Shown: in pieces, positions 33,878 to 42,818 of the stretch
How the letters are laid out: every line of letters begins with the position of its first letter
How positions within the stretch are numbered: the first letter of the stretch is position 1
NCBI GenBank assembly: GCA_023248635.1
Contig: JAHFED010000008.1
Span: 1 to 64,000 of the forward strand
DNA length: 64,000 nucleotides
Direction of reading: 5' to 3'
Source: Myxococcales bacterium
Lineage (GTDB): Bacteria; Myxococcota; UBA727; VGSZ01
Notes under the pieces: model-generated
What the model was told of the DNA's origin: nothing
The model's database searches: none
What the model saw: only the letters and a program-made list of their open reading frames with translations
Position numbers and translations under genes: made by a program

Positions 33878-34549
33878 TCAGGTGCGGGCTTGGGGATGGT
33901 TGGTCGCGCAGCTGGGACAGCGGGCTTTGGCGTGGGTGCTGCCGCAGTTGGTGCAGATGATGAGGGTGAGATGGTTGCCGTCGGAGGGGACACTCGCTGC
34001 GGCGCGGGGATGGAGTCGCGCGGGGGAGACGTCGAGCAGGTCTCCGGCCCCGGCGGCACCAGCGGCGATGTCGACGCCGGCTTTGAACACATCGGAGCCA
34101 TAGATGCCGGGGATCGCCGCCAGGGCAGCGACGTCGCCGACGTTGGCCCGGTCGCTGTCGATCTCAGGCGCCCGCCGGGTCATGACGTGGGCCGTGTCGA
34201 AGCGGGTGCCCTCAAGGCCGACCACGACGACGCTGTCGACCTCATGGGGGGTCATGGCGGCAAAGAGCGTGGAGTCGATGAAGCCCGGGATGTCTTCGAT
34301 GACGACGTCGCCGACGGCTGCGGCGCGACCGGAGTCCAGCCCCTCCATGCGCTCGTCCCCACGAGGGGGTGCGGGGGCCGGGAGTGCCGCGAGATCCGCA
34401 GCCAACAACGCCTCCATCACCTCGGCGTTGGTCGGTACCGGCGGGCCCTGGGGCCCGTAGTCGAAGTCCATGGCGCAGTGGCGGCACTTGCGCTCGCCAA
34501 ACACGATGGTGTTCCGGCACTGGGGACAAGGAGCCGTGCGCAGAGACAT
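33878..34549 (-). CDS. protein bracketed by two zinc ribbons
   Basis: A 223-aa protein with CPQCRNTIVFGERKCRHC at the start and IICTNCGSTHAKARCPSC at the end: four Cys in CxxC pairs at each end, both probable zinc ribbons. The middle is a low-complexity Asp/Ala/Gly-rich segment (ALLAADLAALPAPAPP; VDSVVVVGLEGTRFDTAHVM). No enzyme motif. Unrecognised family. It sits 35 bp after the PfkB kinase gene, in the same run. Confidence 0.65.
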   Translation of the reverse strand: MSLRTAPCPQCRNTIVFGERKCRHCAMDFDYGPQGPPVPTNAEVMEALLAADLAALPAPAPPRGDERMEGLDSGRAAAVGDVVIEDIPGFIDSTLFAAMTPHEVDSVVVVGLEGTRFDTAHVMTRRAPEIDSDRANVGDVAALAAIPGIYGSDVFKAGVDIAAGAAGAGDLLDVSPARLHPRAAASVPSDGNHLTLIICTNCGSTHAKARCPSCATNHPQART

Positions 34550-34584
34550 CGTCGCACCGTAGCAGCTGCGTTGTGCGAAGGCGG

Positions 34585-35523
34585 TCAGATGTCGATCAGG
34601 GCTTCGACGGTCGTCATCTGCCGCAGGGCTTCGCCTCGCTCACGCACTTCGGCGGGCTCGAGCTTGAGCATGCGATCGAAGCCGAAGTCCTCGACAACGA
34701 AGCTGGCCATCACCGTGCCCGTCATCATGGCGCGACGCCAAGCGCCGTCATCGAGGGCGCGACCCTGCTCGAGAGTGCGATCCAGAGCGCCCATGCAACC
34801 GCCAGCAAAGGTGTCGCCGGCGCCCGTGGGATCGAACACTTCTTCGACGGCCCAAGCAGGGACGGCGACGATGCGGCTCTCAGGGCGAAAGAGGAGTGCG
34901 CCGTATTCGCCGCGTTTGATGACGACGGTGAGGGCGCGCTTGCTCATCTTTTGGATGCCGCGGGCGGCGCGCACGATGTTGTGCTCCCCCGAGAGCAGGC
35001 GCGATTCCGTCTCGTTCAGAAAGAGGATGTCGACCATGGCGATGGTCTGCAGCAGGCTGTCACGCTTGATGTTGATCCACAGGTTCATCGAGTCCATGCC
35101 GATGAGGCGAGGCTTGGTCACTTGTGCCAGCACCTTGCGCTGCAGGTCGGGATCGATGTTGGCGAGGAAGACCGTGCGAGCGTCGGCATAGGACGACGGC
35201 AGCACCGGATCGAAGTCGGCGAAGACGTTGAGGTCGGTGCCGAGGGTCTGCGCCTCGTTGAGGTCGGTGCCGTAGCGGCCGGACCAGTGAAAGGTCTTGC
35301 CCGTTTTCGAGAGCAGGCCGCTGGTGTCGATGCCGCGCTGGCCAAGCCAGGCCGTGTGGCCCGCCGGGAAGTCGTCGCCGACGACGGCGCACAGCTGCAC
35401 CTTGGTGAGCATGCTCGCGCAGATGGAGAAGTAGTTGGCGGAGCCTCCCAGGGCGCGCTCCCGCTTGCCGGCCGGGGTCTCGAGGGAGTCGAAGGCCACG
35501 GATCCGACGACGACGATGGACAT
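34585..35523 (-). CDS. PfkB-family carbohydrate/nucleoside kinase
   Basis: A 312-aa ribokinase-fold kinase: SIVVVGSVAFDSLETPAGKRE, the substrate-binding GGSANYFSICAS, VGDDFPAGHTAWL, FLNETESRLLSG and the anion hole/catalytic base DPTGAGDTFAGG. Sugar or nucleoside substrate unknown. AGGAGGAG lies about 7 nt before the ATG at 35523, which decides the start over an ATG 17 codons upstream. Confidence 0.92.
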   Translation of the reverse strand: MSIVVVGSVAFDSLETPAGKRERALGGSANYFSICASMLTKVQLCAVVGDDFPAGHTAWLGQRGIDTSGLLSKTGKTFHWSGRYGTDLNEAQTLGTDLNVFADFDPVLPSSYADARTVFLANIDPDLQRKVLAQVTKPRLIGMDSMNLWINIKRDSLLQTIAMVDILFLNETESRLLSGEHNIVRAARGIQKMSKRALTVVIKRGEYGALLFRPESRIVAVPAWAVEEVFDPTGAGDTFAGGCMGALDRTLEQGRALDDGAWRRAMMTGTVMASFVVEDFGFDRMLKLEPAEVRERGEALRQMTTVEALIDI

Positions 35524-35622
35524 TTGTCTCTCCTCCTCAGAATGCATCGGTGCTCGGCCGAGGGATGCGTGCACCCACAGGCACCCTGCCCGATGGGTGG
35601 GGGGCTGTCATCCGGGACGCAC

Positions 35623-37341
35623 TCAGCGGCGGAACTTGCTCGGCGGCCCGCGCCGGGGTGGGTGAGCGCCGCCCAGGGGCCTCTCCTCACGGGGCTGGGG
35701 TCCTGGGGGGCCGGGCGCGAACTCCCGGGGGGACGAACGCCCTGCCATGCGGGGTGGGGGAGCCGGAGGACCGGGCCGCCGATCGACGAAGGGCTTCGGC
35801 GCGGTCCGCGGATGTTCTTGGCGGGTGGCCCGCGCGGCCAAAGCGATGCTGTCCGAGACGTCTTCGGGCGCTGGCAAACGGGCCTGCTCCTGTCGGGCCA
35901 CCAAGCGGGCGAGCTCGGCGGCGGAGAAGCGCTCCAAGAGCTGCTGCACCAAGGCGTCGTCGACGTCGCCTTCGGTCTCGAGGCTTTCGCCGGCCACGCC
36001 GTTGCCGGGGGCACACAGGCGCTCGATCAAGCGTTGGCGATCGCGGGCGTGGATGGCGTCGGCCGATGGCAGCGGCGTCCAGTGGGGCTTCAAGCCCAGG
36101 GAGTAGAGCTGGCGTTCGGCGGCGAAGCGCGACTGACCCGTCGCCAAGATCACCGCGCTGCCCTTTTTGCCGGCGCGGCCGGTGCGTCCGTTGCGGTGGG
36201 TCAGCGCGGTGGCGTTTTCGGCGACGTCGCCGTGGATGATGAGGGAGACCTCGGGCAGATCCAACCCGCGGGCGGCGACGTCGGTGCAGACGAGCACGCG
36301 CGCTCGTCCATCGCGCACGGACTGCAACGCACGGTTGCGCTCGGCCTGCGAGAGCTCGCCCGAGAGAGCGACGACGGAGAAGCCCCGCTCGAGCAGGCTC
36401 GCGTGCAAGCGCGTGACGGTCTCTCTCATGGCGACGAACACCAACGCGGTTTGGGCCTCGTGGAAGCGCAAGACGTTGACGACGGCGTGCTCGCGCTCGC
36501 GCGGCGCCACTGGATGCATGGACACCGCGATGTCCTGGTGCGCCGTCGTCGTCGGCGTCGCCTGGATGCGGGCCGCATCCTTTTGGTACTTGCGCGCCAA
36601 AGAGACGATGGGCGGGGGCAGCGTCGCCGAGAACAAGAGCGTGCGGCGCGCCGGCACACTGCAGGCATCGAGCAGGGTCTCGAGGTCTTCTTGAAAGCCC
36701 ATGTCGAGCATTTCGTCGGCCTCATCGAGCACGACGACGTCGACGGCGCTGAGATCGAGGGCCTTGCGCTCGAGGTGATCGACCAGGCGCCCCGGGGTGC
36801 CGACGACGATGTGCACACCGGCGGCCAGGGTTCGCCGTTCGCGCTGGGAATCGGTCCCGCCCACACATGAGGCCACCCGCGCCCGCAGACCCGCGTAGAG
36901 CCAAGCGATTTCGCGCTCGACTTGGAGCGCCAGCTCACGCGTCGGAGCAATGACCAGCAAACGTGGAGCCCCCCGCGCCGTCGTCGGCTTGAGGGCTTTG
37001 TCGTCGGGAGAGAGGGTCTTGGCCGCAGCCAAGCCGAAGGCGATGGTCTTGCCCGATCCCGTGCGCGACGACACCAGCAGGTCCCGCGAGGCCACGCCAG
37101 CGGCAAGCACCGAGGCCTGCACTGTCGTCGGCGTCACGAAGCCCTTTTTCTCGATGGCGGCCAGCAGCGGCGGCGACAACCCCAGCGAGGCGAAGGAAGG
37201 CCCAGCAGGCACGTCGTCGTCGTCGTCGTCGTCGGGAGCCATGTTGCGGGTGTCGATGTCGGTGACGTCGGGGAGCTCGGTGTCGGTGTCGGGGTTCACG
37301 TCGGGATCCATTTCAAGACGCGCCAGCGTCTGGAACATCAA
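35623..37341 (-). CDS. DEAD-box RNA helicase
   Basis: A 572-aa ATP-dependent RNA helicase: Q-motif region GFVTPTTVQASVLAAG, motif I SSRTGSGKTIAF, Ia PTRELALQ, GTPGRL, motif II VLDEADEML, III LFSATL, and HRNGRTGRAGKKG (VI). The C-terminus is a Pro/Arg-rich disordered tail ending RRGPPSKFRR, typical of RNA-binding. The N-terminal MMFQTLARLE is encoded by a 33-bp palindromic repeat; the ATG at 37311 (MDPDVNPD) is the alternative start. An Asp-rich run follows (about 38-44). It lies 5 bp after the dehydrogenase gene. Confidence 0.93.
   Translation of the reverse strand: MMFQTLARLEMDPDVNPDTDTELPDVTDIDTRNMAPDDDDDDDVPAGPSFASLGLSPPLLAAIEKKGFVTPTTVQASVLAAGVASRDLLVSSRTGSGKTIAFGLAAAKTLSPDDKALKPTTARGAPRLLVIAPTRELALQVEREIAWLYAGLRARVASCVGGTDSQRERRTLAAGVHIVVGTPGRLVDHLERKALDLSAVDVVVLDEADEMLDMGFQEDLETLLDACSVPARRTLLFSATLPPPIVSLARKYQKDAARIQATPTTTAHQDIAVSMHPVAPREREHAVVNVLRFHEAQTALVFVAMRETVTRLHASLLERGFSVVALSGELSQAERNRALQSVRDGRARVLVCTDVAARGLDLPEVSLIIHGDVAENATALTHRNGRTGRAGKKGSAVILATGQSRFAAERQLYSLGLKPHWTPLPSADAIHARDRQRLIERLCAPGNGVAGESLETEGDVDDALVQQLLERFSAAELARLVARQEQARLPAPEDVSDSIALAARATRQEHPRTAPKPFVDRRPGPPAPPPRMAGRSSPREFAPGPPGPQPREERPLGGAHPPRRGPPSKFRR
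37312..37341 (+). repeat. 33-bp-type palindrome at the helicase start
   Basis: TTCAAGACGCGCCAGCGTCT then GGAACATCA matches the elements at 38885 and 21882 with one change in the right arm. It contains the ATG codons that can start the helicase gene. Confidence 0.8.
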
Positions 37342-37346
37342 AAGCG

Positions 37347-38420
37347 TCAGAGGCCACTGGAGACCGCGTCCAAAACAAAGGCGGTGACGTCGGCGGTCTT
37401 GGCTTTGCCACCGAGGTCAGGGGTCTTTGGACCCTTCTTCACCGCCAGGCGCACAGCGTCGTCGATGAGCTTGGCTTCGAGGGGAGCGTCGAGAAAGTCG
37501 AGCATCAGGCTCGCCGTCGAAAACGCCGCCAGCGGGTTGGCTATGCCTTTGCCGACGATGTCGGGAGCGCTGCCGTGCACCGGCTCGAACAAACCGATGC
37601 GCCCGGGGTGGACGTTGGCCGAAGCCGCCAGCCCCAGCCCCCCCATGAGCGCCGCGCCGAGGTCGGTGAGGATGTCGCCAAAGAGGTTGTTGCCGACGAC
37701 GACGTCGAAGCGCTCGGGCTGGCGCACGAATTCCATGGCGGCGACGTCGACGAAGAGGTGGTCGGCTTCAATGTCGGGGAAGTCTTTTTGCACCAGCGCG
37801 AAGGTGCGCTTCCACAGTCCACCGCCGAAGCGAACCGCATTGTTTTTATCGGTCATGGTAACCTTCTTGCGCCCGGTCTTTTTGGCGTACTCGAAGGCGT
37901 AGCGCAGGATGCGTTCGACGCCCTTGCGCGTGTTGATGCTGATGTCTTGCGCGACCTCGTCGACGCTGCCCTCCTTGAAGGTGCCGCCGAGGGAGACATA
38001 GAGGTCTTCGGTGTTTTCGCGGAAGCAGACGAAGTCGATTTCTTTTTCACCTTTTCCTTTGAGGGGAGACAGGACGTCATCGAGGCAACGAATCGGCCGC
38101 ATGTTGGCGTACAAATCCAGACCTTGGCGCATGCCGAGTAGAATCTCGCGGCCATGGGCCATGTCGGGCACCCGCGGGTCACCGAGAGCACCAAAGGTGA
38201 CGGCGTCGTAGTTGGCGCTGAGGTCTTCGAGGGAGCCCTTGGGCAGACCGACCTTTTCTTTGAGCCAGCGCTCGGCGCCCCAGTCTTTGTCGACGAGCTC
38301 GAGCCCGAGCTTGCGCTGCTCATTGACGAGCGCCAAGAGCTGCTTTTGCTCGGTCAGCACTTCGATGCCGATGCCGTCCCCAGGGACCACAGCGATGCGA
38401 CGACGACGAGCGATGGCCAT
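37347..38420 (-). CDS. leuB: LeuB/Icd-family beta-decarboxylating dehydrogenase
   Basis: A 357-aa NAD(P)-dependent hydroxyacid oxidative decarboxylase: VVPGDGIGIEV, substrate-binding ANMRPIRC, FCFRENTEDLYVSLGG-like stretch, TMTDKNNAVRFGGGLWKRTF, and the family signature NNLFGDILTDLGAALMGGLG, HGSAPDIVGKGIANP. 3-isopropylmalate dehydrogenase (leucine biosynthesis) is the best guess, but tartrate or homoisocitrate dehydrogenases share these motifs. AGAGG with a 7-nt gap precedes the ATG. Confidence 0.85.
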   Translation of the reverse strand: MAIARRRRIAVVPGDGIGIEVLTEQKQLLALVNEQRKLGLELVDKDWGAERWLKEKVGLPKGSLEDLSANYDAVTFGALGDPRVPDMAHGREILLGMRQGLDLYANMRPIRCLDDVLSPLKGKGEKEIDFVCFRENTEDLYVSLGGTFKEGSVDEVAQDISINTRKGVERILRYAFEYAKKTGRKKVTMTDKNNAVRFGGGLWKRTFALVQKDFPDIEADHLFVDVAAMEFVRQPERFDVVVGNNLFGDILTDLGAALMGGLGLAASANVHPGRIGLFEPVHGSAPDIVGKGIANPLAAFSTASLMLDFLDAPLEAKLIDDAVRLAVKKGPKTPDLGGKAKTADVTAFVLDAVSSGL

Positions 38421-38466
38421 GAACGAACCTCTGCCAGGGCACTACCAGACGCGGCACAAAGGAGAA

Positions 38467-38497
38467 GGCGCCCCCGCGCAATCAACGCGGGGGCGCC
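38467..38497 (-). terminator. perfect hairpin downstream of tRNA-Cys
   Basis: GGCGCCCCCGCG and CGCGGGGGCGCC form a 12-bp stem with a 7-nt loop, starting 4 bp past the tRNA 3' end on the minus strand; TTCTCCTTT follows. Confidence 0.7.
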
Positions 38498-38501
38498 TGG
38501 G

Positions 38502-38575
38502 TGGAGGTCCCGGCCAGAATCGAACTGGCGTAGACGGTTTTGCAGACCGCTCCCTAGCCACTCGGGCACGGGACC
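38502..38575 (-). tRNA. tRNA-Cys (GCA)
   Basis: Minus-strand cloverleaf of 74 nt including an encoded CCA. Acceptor GGTCCCG/CGGGACC, D-stem CCC/GGG, anticodon loop CTGCAAA (GCA) on stem GCGGT/ACCGT, T-arm GCCAG-TTCGATT-CTGGC, discriminator T. Confidence 0.97.
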
Positions 38576-38884
38576 ATGGAGTCGCAGAGGTAGCGCGGCG
38601 GTTTCTCCGTCGCAAGAGCGACATCGGTCCCGCCGCCTCCTCGCGTTGACACAGGCGCGGGGCGTGCCGACGGGCCGCTCGAACGCGAGTCCATTCGCTA
38701 CGCCGTCACCGGCAGCGTCGCCGGCAGCGCCTATGGCGAACCGCGCATGACCGACATCGACATCGTCGTCGACATCGGGCCCGGCGACGTCGATCGGGTC
38801 GCGCGTAGTTTCCCCATCGCCGATTTCTACTTCCCGCCCGAAGAGGTCGTGGCCGTCGAGGTGCGACGGACGCAGCGGGGGCAT

Positions 38885-38922
38885 TTCAAGACGCGCCAGC
38901 GTCTTGAACATCCAAACTTCAA
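38885..38922 (+). repeat. 33-bp palindromic insertion 1, TTCAA-flanked
   Basis: TTCAA at 38885-38889 and again at 38918-38922, exactly 33 bp apart, enclose GACGCGCCAGCGTCTTGAAC and ATCCAAAC. Removing one 33-bp unit restores the sequence encoding RGHF-NVIHHDTG. Confidence 0.9.
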
Positions 38923-38944
38923 CGTCATTCACCACGACACCGGC

Positions 38945-38983
38945 TTCAAGCCGCGCCAGCGGCTTGAACATCAACACTTCAAG
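38945..38983 (+). repeat. 33-bp palindromic insertion 2, TTCAAG-flanked
   Basis: TTCAAG at 38945-38950 and 38978-38983, 33 bp apart, enclose CCGCGCCAGCGGCTTGAACA and TCAACAC. Removing 33 bp restores GFK-ADFYP. The arms (TTCAAGCCG/CGGCTTGAA) differ from insertion 1 by a compensated base pair, so the palindrome is preserved. Confidence 0.9.
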
Positions 38984-39294
38984 GCTGACTTCTATCCCAA
39001 GGGGAGCGACGCCCTGCAGGAGTGGGCCCTGGCTGGGGCCCATCGCGTCGACGTCGACGGAGCACCCATCGCGCTGGCGCACCCGAGTACGTGATCGTCA
39101 AGAGGTTGGAGTTCTTCCGCGAAGGCGCGGCGCGCAGAAGCACGTCGACGACGTCGACGCCATGGTCCGCCACCAACTCGGTGCTCTCGACCTCGAGTTG
39201 ATCGAGCGCCACCCCCGACGTCTTGGCCTCGATGGGCTGTGGCAGAAGCTTCTGACCTCGTAGCCCTTGGGCGTTCGGCGCTAGAACACGCGTC

Positions 39295-41265
<1,971 letters not shown>

Positions 41266-41567
41266 GCGTCGAAAAAACAGCGACGTCCGCGGGTGCTCTG
41301 GAAACGAAAAGAGGACGGCGTCGCCGTCCTCTTTTCGTGAGACGCAGGTGCGCTCATCCCGCATCCCCTTGATGTTCGACCGCGTTCCGAGCTGGGAAAG
41401 ACGCGGGATGATGCGCGTGAAGCGCGCCCGCGGAACGCGGACTTGGTGGGGGCCCCGCGTCCGGCTCCGCCGGCGCGGGGGGAGGTCTGCATCAGACCTC
41501 CCAGAAGAGCATCCCCGACGGAGCTGAACGAGACCGCTCCGCGGTCGAAGTTCAGCTCCGTCGGGGA
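41266..41567. other. intergenic hairpin-rich segment
   Basis: No gene in this roughly 300-bp segment. In order it carries the acs terminator (41305-41337), an inverted repeat CCGCGTTCC/GGAACGCGG, CGCGTCCGGCTCC/GCCGGCGCGG, GGAGGTCTGCATCAGACCTCC, and the large nested palindrome 41511-41568. Confidence 0.7.
41305..41337 (+). terminator. acs terminator
   Basis: CGAAAAGAGGACGGCG followed by its full complement CGCCGTCCTCTTTTCG (16-bp arms), 39 bp past the acs stop; the T-rich arm acts as the U-tract. Confidence 0.75.
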
Positions 41568-41568
41568 T
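41511..41568 (-). terminator. nested palindrome after the 236-aa gene
   Basis: ATCCCCGACGGAGCTGAAC (41511-41529) pairs exactly with GTTCAGCTCCGTCGGGGAT (41550-41568), enclosing GACCGC-TCC-GCGGTC. It starts at the gene's TGA. A probable terminator or a member of a palindromic repeat family. Confidence 0.6.
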
Positions 41569-42278
41569 CAGGTGTTGTTGTGCAAAATGGTCACCCGGGC
41601 GGAGCGGTAACCGTCCGGGCCTGCGGAGTAGTCAGCCCAGCCCTTGATGGTGATGTTGCCCTTGTTGGCCTTCAGATCGATTTCGATCTCGGGCGAAAGG
41701 GTCGAGAGTTCGGGGGTCTGACCGTTGACGGCGAACTTCTTGGTGTCGACCTTTCCATTGGGGTAGGTAATCTCGACATTGTAGACATTTGTCATTGCAA
41801 ATTTAGTGGCGTTTTCTTCGGCGGATTTTTCGTACTTGTTCCACGCCGCATCATAGGCGTCCCACTCCGCCTGGGGGGCGTCCTCTTTGGGGTCTTGGGG
41901 CTTGGGGAACGCGCTGACGTGCCACGACGGCGTCAGAGCCACCTGCATCACCAGCTTGCCGTCCTTGGGCGGGTCCATGACCCAGGCTTCGCGCGCCTTG
42001 GCCGCATGATAGGAAAATCCGACCATGTAGAGGCTGGCGTTCTTCGCCACTGGAAGGGCGTTGCCGGCGTCTTTCAGGTCAGCGACATATTGAGCGACGT
42101 TGGCCGCGCTGCCCTTCTCGACGAAGGTCAAGCCCGCGTAGCCCTTGTCGGTGGGGTCGGTCGGATTCAGCGCCAGATGGGCCGCCGCGACGTCCTTGAG
42201 CTCCTTGGGCACGTTGGGACGGCGGGGCGTCTTGTCGGCGTGTTCGGCGCGGAGGGACGTGACGTCGAGCTTCACCAT
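41568..42278 (-). CDS. hypothetical protein, 236 aa
   Basis: A soluble protein without a signal peptide. The N-terminal third is helical and Lys/Ala-rich; the rest is beta-like with aromatic positions (VMQVALTPSWHVSAFPKP; VYNVEITYPNGKVDTKKF; GNITIKGWADYSAGPDGYRSARVTILHN), reminiscent of an immunoglobulin-like or carbohydrate-binding sandwich. I do not recognise the family. GAGGT with a 5-nt gap precedes the ATG. It is divergent from the 90-aa gene. Confidence 0.75.
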   Translation of the reverse strand: MVKLDVTSLRAEHADKTPRRPNVPKELKDVAAAHLALNPTDPTDKGYAGLTFVEKGSAANVAQYVADLKDAGNALPVAKNASLYMVGFSYHAAKAREAWVMDPPKDGKLVMQVALTPSWHVSAFPKPQDPKEDAPQAEWDAYDAAWNKYEKSAEENATKFAMTNVYNVEITYPNGKVDTKKFAVNGQTPELSTLSPEIEIDLKANKGNITIKGWADYSAGPDGYRSARVTILHNNT

Positions 42279-42479
42279 GGCGGACCTCAGGAATGAGCAC
42301 CTTGCCCTGCGGGCAGGCCGGAAGACGGCTGCGAAGTATTAGCGCGGGTTCCGGCTTTTTGGCGCCGGCGGGGCAGAATTCTGCGCGCCACCGGGCGTTC
42401 CCCACAATTCTTCTGAGCGCGCGGGCACAAGCCGACACAGCGAGGTACAAAGCACCCTTCGCTGGGGGCGAGCATCGGC

Positions 42480-42752
42480 ATGTCGGACTTGAACCTCTAC
42501 GCGGACAACCCCAAGGCCCGGCGACGCCCGGTGCGCAAGGCGCGTCCCAAGCACCTGCCGCCCTACCAGCCGGACGCCGTCAAACCCGAGAACGAGGCCC
42601 TCGCCAAAAAGCAGCTGCAGACCGGGCCGGTATCGCAGGCCGGTTTCGGCGCTCCCAAAGGGGCCGGCAACGCGCTGCTCTTTCACCAGCTGAAGATCGC
42701 CCCGTTGCCACCGGCGGAGCCCAAAAACGACGACGACGACGACGACGACTGA
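42480..42752 (+). CDS. small basic protein with acidic tail, 90 aa
   Basis: A 90-aa protein beginning MSDLNLYADNPKARRRPVRK: Arg/Lys-rich front, Pro-rich middle, and a tail of seven aspartates. No domain recognised and predicted disordered. A purine-rich GGGGGCGAG sits about 8 nt before the ATG. Confidence 0.5.
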   Translation: MSDLNLYADNPKARRRPVRKARPKHLPPYQPDAVKPENEALAKKQLQTGPVSQAGFGAPKGAGNALLFHQLKIAPLPPAEPKNDDDDDDD

Positions 42753-42818
42753 AAAACGCACGCCCTCAGTCGCTGCTGCGTCATCGATGGGTGCGCTTTT
42801 CTCGCGGGATCGGGACCC

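Larger units (their letters stand above)
38660..39263 (+). pseudogene. decayed nucleotidyltransferase-fold gene with two 33-bp in-frame insertions
   Basis: Pieces in order read RYAVTGSVAGSAYGEPRMTD, IDIVVDIGPGDVDRVARSFP, DFYFPPEEVVAVEVRRTQRG, then HF, NVIHHDTGFK, ADFYPKGSDALQEWALA, RVDVDGAPIALA, PEYVIVKRLEFFREG and KHVDDVDAMVRHQLGALDLE..LIERHPRRLGLDGLWQKLL. This is a nucleotidyltransferase-like family of about 170 aa. NVIH and ADFY are preceded by 11-residue inserts (KTRQRLEHPNF; PRQRLEHQHFK), each 33 bp. A frameshift near 39085 and another near 39130 break the frame, and the N-terminal 20-30 residues are missing, cut by the tRNA-Cys side. It is not functional as it stands. Confidence 0.8.

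Noticed and set aside
34585-35523. Assigning the PfkB kinase as ribokinase or adenosine kinase
   Set aside because: Family motifs are clear but no substrate-specific residues could be judged by eye.
39264-39294. A promoter for acs just after the pseudogene
   Set aside because: No convincing -35/-10 pair could be read in this GC-rich stretch.
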